A stretch of DNA of 9,514 nucleotides from Candidatus Woesearchaeota archaeon (GCA_002686295.1 NZBB01000023.1:1-9514); one strand, 5' to 3'; counted from the stretch's first letter, positions 1 to 5,865 are shown. Notes: generated by a model from the sequence alone, not told the origin. Program-made: numbers and translations.

Positions 1-377
1 CCAGCCACAAAAATTAACCATTCACTTTTAATAATTTGTATTGATCTTTCGCCAATAAAACCTGCTATTATACCCATTGTGATAAATGCTGAAGAAAAAC
101 CAAAAAAGAACACAAGAGTCATAAAAGTTATGTTCTTCTTCTCTTTAAATGTATAAGAAAAATAAGCAGGCAGAAATGGAAGTATACAGGGAGATAATAT
201 CCCAATAAGTCCTGCAACAAAAGCTATGAAAAAAGATATCTTAACAGAAAAATCAATAGTTGATTGTTTGTTATAATCTATTATTTGTTGTAATCCAACA
301 GAAACATTTGATTGAGCAGAAATTAGATTAACAAAAATAAAAAATACGAAAATTGAAAAAAAAAGTTTGTAATTCAT
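1..377 (-). CDS. CcdA/DsbD-type transmembrane thiol electron carrier (partial, C-terminus off the window)
   Basis: The first 125 residues are visible and the gene continues past position 1. They contain a signal-like hydrophobic segment (residues 4-21, ending near ISAQS), a short extracytoplasmic stretch, a transmembrane helix (about 45-75) holding LSPCILPFLPAY, and a second helix (about 84-108). The SPCxLPxLP signature, with Cys64 in the first conserved helix, is typical of the CcdA/DsbD membrane domain. That family passes electrons from cytoplasmic thioredoxin to thiol proteins outside the membrane. The ATG start at 375-377 lies two bases after the upstream gene's TGA, and the AGGTGA overlapping that stop can serve as ribosome binding site, so translation is probably coupled. 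As the last visible gene of a seven-gene operon rich in extracytoplasmic CxxC proteins, it is the likely electron source for them. The partner Cys in the later helix is outside the window. Confidence 0.88.
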   Translation of the reverse strand, partial: MNYKLFFSIFVFFIFVNLISAQSNVSVGLQQIIDYNKQSTIDFSVKISFFIAFVAGLIGILSPCILPFLPAYFSYTFKEKKNITFMTLVFFFGFSSAFITMGIIAGFIGERSIQIIKSEWLIFVA

Positions 378-379
378 TC

Positions 380-796
380 TCACCTAACTATTAGTTGCCC
401 AGACATTCTGCCGTGACCTGAGCCACATGACACACTACAATAAAATGTAAATGTTCCTTCTTTATCTGCTAAAAACTCAACTGTTTGCTCAGATCCATCA
501 CTACCAAGATATAAATTCACTCCAAACAAAGGAATTGCCAATCCGTGCGATACATCTCTGCTTGAAGCAATAATTCTTACAAGGTCGCCTTTATCCACTT
601 CTAAAATACTCGGATTATATCCAAATTGAAAAGCTGTTATTATGAATTCTTTAACCTCTCCTGTTGGAATTACTTCGATATCAGAATTTTTTTCATCAAA
701 AAGTACAGTCTCTACTTGCTGATTGCAAGCAACCAAAAAAAGTAATCCAAAAAATATTAACATTAAATTTTTATTCAAAAAAAACCTCTTACTCAT
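380..796 (-). CDS. CuA-site cupredoxin lipoprotein (cytochrome c oxidase subunit II-like domain)
   Basis: This 138-residue protein has a lipoprotein signal peptide: basic start, hydrophobic core 11-23, and lipobox LVAC with Cys24 as the lipidated residue. The rest is one cupredoxin domain (about 47-138). It carries the binuclear CuA ligand set: His84 in VSHGLAIP, then C120-x3-C124-x3-H128-x2-M131, the spacing of cytochrome oxidase subunit II and nitrous oxide reductase. The usual Glu between the cysteines, which binds through its backbone carbonyl, is Val here (CSVSC), so copper binding should still be possible. There is no N-terminal two-helix COX2 membrane part, so this is a stand-alone, lipid-anchored electron-transfer or copper protein on the outer face. 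It overlaps the upstream triple-thioredoxin gene by 4 bp (ATGA) and sits directly before the CcdA-like gene. That fits the known need for thiol reduction when CuA sites are loaded. No oxidase catalytic subunit is visible. Confidence 0.87.
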   Translation of the reverse strand: MSKRFFLNKNLMLIFFGLLFLVACNQQVETVLFDEKNSDIEVIPTGEVKEFIITAFQFGYNPSILEVDKGDLVRIIASSRDVSHGLAIPLFGVNLYLGSDGSEQTVEFLADKEGTFTFYCSVSCGSGHGRMSGQLIVR

Positions 797-1944
797 GGTT
801 GAATTATTTCTCCTGAACTCAAATCCTTATATGTTTGTCTAGCAACCTCTACTTGTCTGAAAACATATACTCCATCATCTTCAACAGATCCTACACCTTG
901 CCAAGCATTAACTAGAACAGGATAAACTTCAGGTTCACCTTCTAAAATAACTGTTGGCACTTTTGTTATTGAATACTTATCTAACAAAGCTTGTCCTTCA
1001 GAACTTGAGATATCAACTCTTTTCTCTTCTCCAAATACAACACCCATTCTTGAAAGTATTGGTTTGTGAAAATTGTCAGGATCATAACAATCAACACAAG
1101 ATTCATCCTCTAATATAGTCATAGATACAAATCCAACAACTCTATCTTCAATCAAATCAACATATGGAGGATATGTTAATGTTGAAACATATGCATCTGA
1201 TTCAATAGTTCCAATTTGATTCCAGAAGTCAATTATTTCTGAACTATAAACATCCATATCAGAAGATAATATTAGCACTGGTAAAGATTCAAAATCGTAT
1301 TTGCTTATCAATGATTGTCCTTCTGCACTGTTCCTGTCAATAGTTTTTTCAGAAACAATTGCAATACCTGACTCTTTTAAGCTATTAAGAATTTGAGTTA
1401 GATCAACACAAAAATCGCATGAAGAATCTAATAAAATAGTTGATGAAACCCTTCCTTTAACATCGCCAGTTGCAGATTCTGTATATGGAGGAGTTAATTC
1501 TCTGAATACAAGTACATTATCACTTTCTTCAAGATTTCTAATATTTACTTTTTCTATTTCTCCAAATAAAAGAACAGATGGAACTTTATCTACAGAATAT
1601 TTTTGTATCAATTCAATTGCTTCGTTTGAATCAAAATCAATTATTTGTTCAGAAATAATATTCACATTAGATTTTTTAATTGAATCAATAATTGTTTGTA
1701 TGTTAAAGCAATCATCACAATTAATATTTTGTATAATTGTCATCTGTAAATCTGCCGGTCTGGCTGCTTCTTTTGCTTCAGCAAGTTTTTCATCAAACAA
1801 ACTTAAAAAAGATGATGTCTGCAATATATTGTAAAGAGCAAACAATATTAAAAAAGCTCCCAAAGCAATATATAGATTACTATTTCTATTTGATTTTTTT
1901 GATTTACTAAATTTTTTTACAACATGTTTTTTCTTTTTTACCAT
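793..1944 (-). CDS. Membrane-anchored protein with three tandem thioredoxin-like CxxC units
   Basis: This 383-residue protein has a very basic N-terminus (residues 1-20), one transmembrane helix (about 24-42), and then three repeats of about 100 residues. Each repeat has a CxxC motif after a beta strand and a later cis-Pro-like position: C76DDC79 with VP 121-122, C176DFC179 with LP 221-222, and C283VDC286 with VP 329-330. The repeats also share a YTxxxxxxD/PPY-like linker (TPPYTES, TYPPYVD). The fold and motif positions point to thiol-disulfide exchange outside the membrane, but none of the active sites is the classical WCGPC or WCPHC. The ATG at 1942-1944 is supported by AGGTGG seven bases upstream. 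The 3' end overlaps the cupredoxin gene by 4 bp. I infer that it relays electrons between the CcdA-like carrier and the cupredoxin or the Cys-rich proteins of the operon. No close named family is recognised. Confidence 0.78.
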   Translation of the reverse strand: MVKKKKHVVKKFSKSKKSNRNSNLYIALGAFLILFALYNILQTSSFLSLFDEKLAEAKEAARPADLQMTIIQNINCDDCFNIQTIIDSIKKSNVNIISEQIIDFDSNEAIELIQKYSVDKVPSVLLFGEIEKVNIRNLEESDNVLVFRELTPPYTESATGDVKGRVSSTILLDSSCDFCVDLTQILNSLKESGIAIVSEKTIDRNSAEGQSLISKYDFESLPVLILSSDMDVYSSEIIDFWNQIGTIESDAYVSTLTYPPYVDLIEDRVVGFVSMTILEDESCVDCYDPDNFHKPILSRMGVVFGEEKRVDISSSEGQALLDKYSITKVPTVILEGEPEVYPVLVNAWQGVGSVEDDGVYVFRQVEVARQTYKDLSSGEIIQP

Positions 1945-1969
1945 TTATAAACCACCTAAATAAAATAAA

Positions 1970-2197
1970 TTAACATCCACCAACCATTTGAGGCAAGTTT
2001 TGTATGCTTGCTGGTAAAGTAGCTGGTTTGCTTCCACCACTAGTTTCTGAAGATGAAGAAGTTGATTTTACTGAAGTTCCTAAAGCAAGTTCTCCTTCGA
2101 CAACCTTTGATTTCAAATTATTTAATTGTACAGCTTGTACCACTGAAAGCACTACCAACACAACTAAAACTAATGTTACTATTGTTGCTGATTTCAT
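1970..2197 (-). CDS. Small membrane-anchored peptide ending in LPQMVGGC
   Basis: This 75-residue protein has one N-terminal hydrophobic helix (about 5-23), a short helical stretch (24-42), a Ser/Thr/Gly-rich linker (43-57) and the C-terminus NLPQMVGGC. Its only cysteine is the very last residue, Cys75. The same ending (NLPGMVGGC) closes the unrelated 239-residue protein three genes upstream, so the tail is probably functional. The ATG is well supported by GAGGTG at 2204-2209, six bases upstream. It lies 15 bp after the thioredoxin-fold gene and 25 bp before the triple-thioredoxin gene. The likely topology places the Cys tail outside the membrane, where it could form mixed disulfides, bind metal or be modified. 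No family was recognised and no function is assigned. A plus-strand open frame covering the same bases is treated as a shadow. Confidence 0.72.
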   Translation of the reverse strand: MKSATIVTLVLVVLVVLSVVQAVQLNNLKSKVVEGELALGTSVKSTSSSSETSGGSKPATLPASIQNLPQMVGGC

Positions 2198-2212
2198 TTT
2201 TTACACCTCGTC

Positions 2213-2656
2213 TCACAATTTACATTCTGTAAGTGCAGCCAATCTTTCAAATGATTGCACTTTTTCATATCTTTGATTATTAATAATCCAAGTAGGTCTT
2301 AAATTAAGGTCTTCCTTTATTTGATAATTAATATATTTGAATGATTTACCAAACATGTTTTTTTGTCCTTGAGTATATTGACACCAATCTTCACCATACA
2401 TTATAGCACCTTTTTCTGTTAAACATTTTGCAAACTCATCCCAATCTCCTGGTTTTGATGACGAATAAATTCCCAAAGCAAACAAAACAACAATTATAAC
2501 TACAGATGCTGAAACATACACTTTTATCTTTTTACTTTTTGTTTCTTTTCTAACATTCCACTCTGTTTCTCTTTGTTGTCTATTTACTTCAAAGTTTTTT
2601 TTAGCTTTTATTTCCTGCTCTCGTCTTCGTTTCCTTCTTTCTTTCTTTGAAACCAT
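2213..2656 (-). CDS. Membrane-anchored VKOR-type thioredoxin-fold protein with one-cysteine CxxT active site
   Basis: Starting at the ATG 2654-2656, the protein has 147 residues. A strongly basic cytoplasmic N-terminus (1-45) is followed by a transmembrane helix (about 46-64) and a compact thioredoxin-like domain (70-147). The pattern of FAKCLTEKGAIMYG, then WCxxx-QKxMFG, then RPTWIINNQRYEKVQSFERLA closely resembles the thioredoxin-like domain found next to or fused to bacterial and archaeal VKOR homologues. In that family the active site is usually WCPHC/WCPYC. Here it is WCQYT, so Cys92 is present and the second Cys is Thr95. Cys78 and Cys145 remain, and Pro122 is the cis-Pro candidate. This suggests a monothiol oxidoreductase, isomerase or chaperone. 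A TTG 15 bases upstream is in frame, but it lies inside the preceding gene's stop region and gives only MWLIK, so the ATG five bases after that stop is preferred. No VKOR membrane domain is seen in the window. Confidence 0.78.
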   Translation of the reverse strand: MVSKKERRKRRREQEIKAKKNFEVNRQQRETEWNVRKETKSKKIKVYVSASVVIIVVLFALGIYSSSKPGDWDEFAKCLTEKGAIMYGEDWCQYTQGQKNMFGKSFKYINYQIKEDLNLRPTWIINNQRYEKVQSFERLAALTECKL

Positions 2657-2661
2657 CTTTA

Positions 2662-2829
2662 TCAGCCACAACCACCACCAATAGGACCTGAAGGAGGTGG
2701 AGGAGGTGCATTGCTATTTCCAGTAGTGCAACCAGTAATAACTATGGCTAGAGCCACTACCAATATCATTACAAACAAAAATTTATTCCTAACATACAAC
2801 AATTTCATAAAATTAATTATTTCTCTCAT
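2662..2829 (-). CDS. 55-residue lipoprotein, proline-rich, ending in GGGCG
   Basis: A short open frame fills the gap between its neighbours, with 1 bp to the gene upstream and 5 bp to the one downstream. The translation has a basic start, a hydrophobic core (about 18-32) and the lipobox VITGC, with Cys34 as lipidated residue. The mature peptide is only about 22 residues: a small Thr/Asn/Ser stretch, five consecutive prolines (42-46), then SGPIGGGCG with Cys54 next to last. The ATG at 2827-2829 has a strong AGGGGG (2838-2843) eight bases upstream. A second in-frame ATG at 2806-2808 (residue 8) would give a more usual signal peptide but lacks a good binding site. Its place inside the operon and its Cys-bearing glycine tail, like those of two neighbours, suggest a related role in thiol or metal handling. 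Function is unknown. Confidence 0.68.
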   Translation of the reverse strand: MREIINFMKLLYVRNKFLFVMILVVALAIVITGCTTGNSNAPPPPPSGPIGGGCG

Positions 2830-2830
2830 T

Positions 2831-3550
2831 CTAACATCCCCCTACCATACCAGGTAAATTATCTAATGCAGATGTATCTCCACCTGCAACAGTCATTCCT
2901 AATTCTATCATATTCTTTGGGAAAAACAATGTTTTCCATCTCATCACTTCTCTCAAAATTTCTCCATCATTGTAATCTGTATATGCTGTTAAATACAAAG
3001 TTAAGGATAATAAAGCAGGATTGTGCTGACAGCCACATTTTGAATTTCCATTTTTATCTGCACCTATAGGACCTATGCCACAACAAAACTCACAAGATAC
3101 TCCGTATGGATTTGAAGCTAAATTAACATATCTATCGTAAGCATCAGGATTACTTTTTTGAACTTCTGCTTGTAATCCACTAAGCATTTTTGCTAACACA
3201 GATAATGAACCAACAGGGTCATCATAACTTACACCTAAAGATTCTCCGTAATCAGGTGTTCCAGTTGGAAAAAATATTGCCATAGCATCATCTGCAGATA
3301 AAATATCTTCAACCGGAAAAACAGCTGCAAGCGTATGACCAGTTGATTTTAATTGAGACAAATCAAGATCAGCTAAATCAACACTTCCAGAACTAATAGA
3401 AAAAGGTGCAAACAATTTTTCAGAAACATCATTTATCTGCATTTGATTAAATAACATAACCAAAACAGAAAATACTATTAAACTAATTATTGGTTTTGTC
3501 AGTACGTGTTCATTTTTACTTTTTCTTCTTTTACTTTTTCTTCTTGTCAA
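2831..3550 (-). CDS. Membrane-anchored Cys-rich protein (CxxCC...CxCxH) ending in LPGMVGGC
   Basis: The protein has 239 residues: a basic repeat-like N-terminus (RRKSKRRKSK), a transmembrane helix (about 19-36), and an extracytoplasmic domain. Residues 150-177 hold a dense cysteine cluster, C153-x2-C156-C157 and then C172-x-C174-x-H176, which looks like a metal site (copper or zinc). It is loosely reminiscent of the bacterial PCYCGC-motif proteins, but that link is weak. A conserved-looking helical region follows (LTLYLTAYTDYNDGEILREV, RWKTLFFPKN). The C-terminus NLPGMVGGC carries Cys239 as last residue and matches the 75-residue protein downstream. The start is TTG at 3548-3550, chosen because GAGGA lies nine bases upstream and an in-frame stop follows just beyond. 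The next Met is inside the helix. It is the first gene of the operon, reading away from the divergent promoter region. No exact family recognised. Confidence 0.75.
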   Translation of the reverse strand: MTRRKSKRRKSKNEHVLTKPIISLIVFSVLVMLFNQMQINDVSEKLFAPFSISSGSVDLADLDLSQLKSTGHTLAAVFPVEDILSADDAMAIFFPTGTPDYGESLGVSYDDPVGSLSVLAKMLSGLQAEVQKSNPDAYDRYVNLASNPYGVSCEFCCGIGPIGADKNGNSKCGCQHNPALLSLTLYLTAYTDYNDGEILREVMRWKTLFFPKNMIELGMTVAGGDTSALDNLPGMVGGC

Positions 3551-3559
3551 TTTGTCAAA

Positions 3560-3564
3560 TCCTC
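3560..3564 (-). promoter_or_regulatory. Ribosome binding site deciding the TTG start at 3550
   Basis: GAGGA on the minus strand lies nine bases before the TTG. No ATG or GTG occurs in frame between the upstream stop (3566-3568) and Met32, so this site is the main argument for a TTG start. Confidence 0.6.
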
Positions 3565-3643
3565 TTTATTGTTCTTTTTTTCTTTCTTTCAAACAAAAAA
3601 AATTATTTTTAAATTATTAATAAATAAAAGAAATAGAAAACCC

Positions 3644-3655
3644 TATATTTAAAAG
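3644..3655 (-). promoter_or_regulatory. Candidate archaeal TATA box for the seven-gene redox operon
   Basis: On the minus strand the bases read TTTTAAATATAG, close to the archaeal TATA consensus. Transcription would start near 3620, giving a leader of about 70 bases. A second, weaker candidate (TTTAAAAATA, 3604-3613) would give a leader of about 30 bases. The stronger box is favoured because the shared 19-bp element lies 12 bp upstream of it. Confidence 0.45.
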
Positions 3656-3666
3656 AGGGTAAATAT

Positions 3667-3685
3667 TAGTGAAAAAATAGGGAAA
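3667..3685 (-). promoter_or_regulatory. Candidate operator, copy 1 of a shared 19-bp element
   Basis: Read on the minus strand this is TTTCCCTATTTTTTCACTA. It matches positions 6640-6658 on the plus strand at 18 of 19 bases. It can be read as two direct half-sites, TTTCCCTA and TTTCACTA, spaced 11 bp apart, about one helical turn. It lies 12 bp upstream of the minus-strand TATA candidate (first base of the box at 3654) and immediately upstream of the plus-strand TATA box at 3687, so one bound protein could affect both directions. Confidence 0.55.
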
Positions 3686-3686
3686 G

Positions 3687-3697
3687 TTTATAAAAAA
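3687..3697 (+). promoter_or_regulatory. Candidate TATA box for the membrane sensor-regulator gene
   Basis: TTTATAAAAAA preceded by GGGAAAG, a purine-rich BRE-like context. A start of transcription about 25 bp downstream, near 3715, would leave a short leader that just contains the AGGGGG ribosome binding site at 3718-3723. Confidence 0.5.
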
Positions 3698-3717
3698 GTT
3701 ATGATAATAGATTGTTT

Positions 3718-3723
3718 AGGGGG
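3718..3723 (+). promoter_or_regulatory. Ribosome binding site for the GTG start at 3732
   Basis: AGGGGG lies eight bases before GTG. This strong site supports the non-ATG start of the sensor-regulator gene. Confidence 0.65.
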
Positions 3724-3731
3724 AAAGAATA

Positions 3732-5453
3732 GTGAAAATAAACAAATTAATTATAATCTTATTAGCATCACTCATAGTTATAGCTACAGTTATTCTTATT
3801 AATGTTATTTCTTTTTCTAGCATAGAAAAAGTTGTGATAAATCAAGTTAAAAAAACACAGTTGACAGAAACAGAATTTGCTACAAAACAAATAGAAGATC
3901 ACATCATTCAAGTTAGAGATGAATTAGTAACTATAAGTAAATTCCCAGAAATAGAATCATTGAATGTGAACAAATGCGGAGACATAGCAATAGTTCATGA
4001 AAGCATAGAAGGAAAGATTTCTAATATTTTAAGAGTTGACAATGAAGGAACAATTATAGAATGTTCATCACCAATTTATTCTCATTACACCGGTCTGAAT
4101 GTAAAAAATAAAGAATACTTCAAAAAACCAAAAGAAACTAATGAACCATATATAGATAGTTCTATAAGACATGGAACAACCAGACAAATAATAGTTACTA
4201 CACCTATTTTTGAAACAACAAAATACACTCCATACCCTAATTTTCTTGGAGAGTTTAAAGGAATATTGCTTAGCATAATTGAACTTAGTTCTTTGTATGA
4301 TTTATACATACATCCTATTGTAGATCCTCAAAAAAGTTTCTTCTTATTAATAAAAATGGAAAATGAAGAAACAATTCTTAAAAGCAAAAATATCGAAGAA
4401 TATCTTAAAATAAAGAATGACTTACCAGCAGACTTAAATACTTTAACGGAAATAAATGGTTTTGAAAAAACAATAGTTACTTCTTCAGACATAATATTAG
4501 GCTTAGATAGATGGAAATTAATTGTTTTAACTCCTTTAAAGAATGTTGGAAAAGATATAAATGCAGTTCAGACAAGACATTTCTTCACATTAGGTTTTGT
4601 CATAATAGTTATAATTACTGGATTTGCATTTTTGATAAGATTATATAAATCAAAAGAAGATGTTCAATTAAGATTGAAGAAAGCTAATGTAACACTTGAA
4701 AAACTAGGAATCAGCATAGAAACTGAGAAAGATAAATACACCCAAGCAGATATAATATTAGAGCCAAAGAAAATTTATTTGATAAAAGAAGATGATGAAA
4801 ACCATGCCCATGAATTGTTTATAAGTTCTCTTAATAATGGTTTTGCAGGATTAGGAATAGTAAGAGATAACCCAAAAGAATTTAGAAAAAAATACAATTT
4901 GCAAAAAACATCATTTATTTGGTTATCTAACACTAAATCTAAAGATACACCTGGAGAAACAAAGATAAATACTTTATACAATTTAATTAGAGAATTTGTT
5001 GAGAATAGCAAAAAAAGCACGATACTAATAGATAGACTTGACTACATCTTAACAGAGAATAATTTTGAAGATGTTATTAAAAAAATACATGATTTAAAAG
5101 ATCTTGTATCTACAAATAATTGCATAATTATTTTGTCTGTTAACCAGTATATAATTCCGACTTCTCAATTAAAAACTATAGAAGCAGAAACCATTGATTT
5201 ATATGGAAAACATTTGAAGAATAAAGTTGACCTTTCAGATATGGAAATGGAGATACTAAAATTCATAAATGAACATAATATTGAGAACAAACTAGCATCA
5301 TATAAAAGCATTACAAACAAATTCAATATTACAAAACCAACTACCAGAACAAAAATAAATACTTTACAAAAACTTGGATTGTTACAAGTTGAGCAACGTG
5401 GAAGATTTAAATCCTTGAAAATAACTTCTGCAGGAAGAAGAATTATAGATTAA
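3732..5453 (+). CDS. Membrane one-component regulator: Cache-like sensor, DUF835, winged helix
   Basis: This 573-residue protein has two transmembrane helices (about 6-28 and 284-303). They bracket an extracytoplasmic domain of about 250 residues whose pattern resembles a double-Cache sensor: GLNVKNKEYF, YIDSSI, a strand with TTPIFE, then GEFKGILLSIIELSSLYDLYI. After the second helix come a short coiled-coil-like linker (305-335) and a region (about 345-490) matching the DUF835 pattern: IYLIKE, GFAGLGIVRDNP, SFIWLSN, STILIDRLDYILTENNF, CIIILSV. The C-terminal 70 residues (about 500-573) form a winged helix with recognition-helix-like TKPTTRTKINTLQKLGLL. No kinase or phosphoacceptor domain is seen, so an external ligand signal probably passes straight to DNA binding at the membrane. 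It is divergent from the redox operon with a shared promoter region, so control of that operon and of itself is likely. The GTG start has a strong AGGGGG site. It ends tail-to-tail with the next gene, overlapping 4 bp. Confidence 0.83.
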   Translation: MKINKLIIILLASLIVIATVILINVISFSSIEKVVINQVKKTQLTETEFATKQIEDHIIQVRDELVTISKFPEIESLNVNKCGDIAIVHESIEGKISNILRVDNEGTIIECSSPIYSHYTGLNVKNKEYFKKPKETNEPYIDSSIRHGTTRQIIVTTPIFETTKYTPYPNFLGEFKGILLSIIELSSLYDLYIHPIVDPQKSFFLLIKMENEETILKSKNIEEYLKIKNDLPADLNTLTEINGFEKTIVTSSDIILGLDRWKLIVLTPLKNVGKDINAVQTRHFFTLGFVIIVIITGFAFLIRLYKSKEDVQLRLKKANVTLEKLGISIETEKDKYTQADIILEPKKIYLIKEDDENHAHELFISSLNNGFAGLGIVRDNPKEFRKKYNLQKTSFIWLSNTKSKDTPGETKINTLYNLIREFVENSKKSTILIDRLDYILTENNFEDVIKKIHDLKDLVSTNNCIIILSVNQYIIPTSQLKTIEAETIDLYGKHLKNKVDLSDMEMEILKFINEHNIENKLASYKSITNKFNITKPTTRTKINTLQKLGLLQVEQRGRFKSLKITSAGRRIID

Positions 5454-5863
5454 ATTTTTAATAAAACCAAGTTTGTGTTGCCCATAAACTTTTTTTCAAC
5501 AACTTCTCTTTCAACTAATTTTTTAACTATTCTAGAAACCTTTACTTTTGTAAATCCAGATAACACAACTAATTTGTTTTGTTCTATAGAATCATCATTA
5601 TCCAATAACACTTTGACAATAACTCTTTCTTCTGACGGAAGAATCTTTAAAACTTTTTCTAACTGAATCTTATTTATTTTCCATTGAAATAAAACAACTA
5701 TGAACGCACCAATTATTATTGATAAAAAAGATATTCCATAAACAATCAAAGGTAATTGTTCATTAGTTGAAGAAGTATAAAAACCATTAACAATAGCAAA
5801 CATTATTCCAAGAACAAATATAAAACTCATTCCGATAATAAGTCTTTTATTATCAATATCCAT
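5450..5863 (-). CDS. Membrane-anchored winged-helix transcription regulator
   Basis: The protein has 137 residues with two transmembrane helices (about 8-28 and 38-60) followed by a cytoplasmic winged-helix domain (about 68-137). The order LPSEERVIVKVLL, NKLVVLSGFTKVKVSRIVKKLVEREVVEKK, then a short wing to NLVLLKI is typical of archaeal membrane-bound MarR/ArsR-like helix-turn-helix proteins. It starts two bases after the stop of the SHOCT gene, so the two are co-transcribed and probably translationally coupled. No strong ribosome binding site precedes the ATG. Its stop overlaps that of the convergent sensor-regulator (TTAA shared), with no room for a terminator between them. By position it may regulate the metal-handling genes around it. 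The specific family is uncertain. Confidence 0.75.
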   Translation of the reverse strand: MDIDNKRLIIGMSFIFVLGIMFAIVNGFYTSSTNEQLPLIVYGISFLSIIIGAFIVVLFQWKINKIQLEKVLKILPSEERVIVKVLLDNDDSIEQNKLVVLSGFTKVKVSRIVKKLVEREVVEKKFMGNTNLVLLKI

Positions 5864-5865
5864 GT

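Noticed and set aside
1970..2020. LPQM/LPGM near the C-terminus as a sortase (LPxTG-like) signal
   Set aside because: A sortase signal is followed by a hydrophobic helix and basic tail. Here the protein ends four residues after the motif, and the membrane anchor is N-terminal.
2004..2276. Plus-strand open frame over the 75-residue peptide gene
   Set aside because: No ribosome binding site, no domain sense in the translation, and the minus-strand gene has strong start signals and a shared C-terminal motif.
3641..3682. Inverted repeat CCCTAT...ATAGGG around the divergent promoters
   Set aside because: Only six bases per arm with a 30-bp loop in an AT-rich region. It could be chance, and its right arm is part of the better-supported 19-bp element.
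4085..5020. Minus-strand open frames inside the sensor-regulator gene (4085-4309, 4775-5020)
   Set aside because: They lie wholly inside a long gene with clear domains on the other strand and show no start signals or recognisable sequence.
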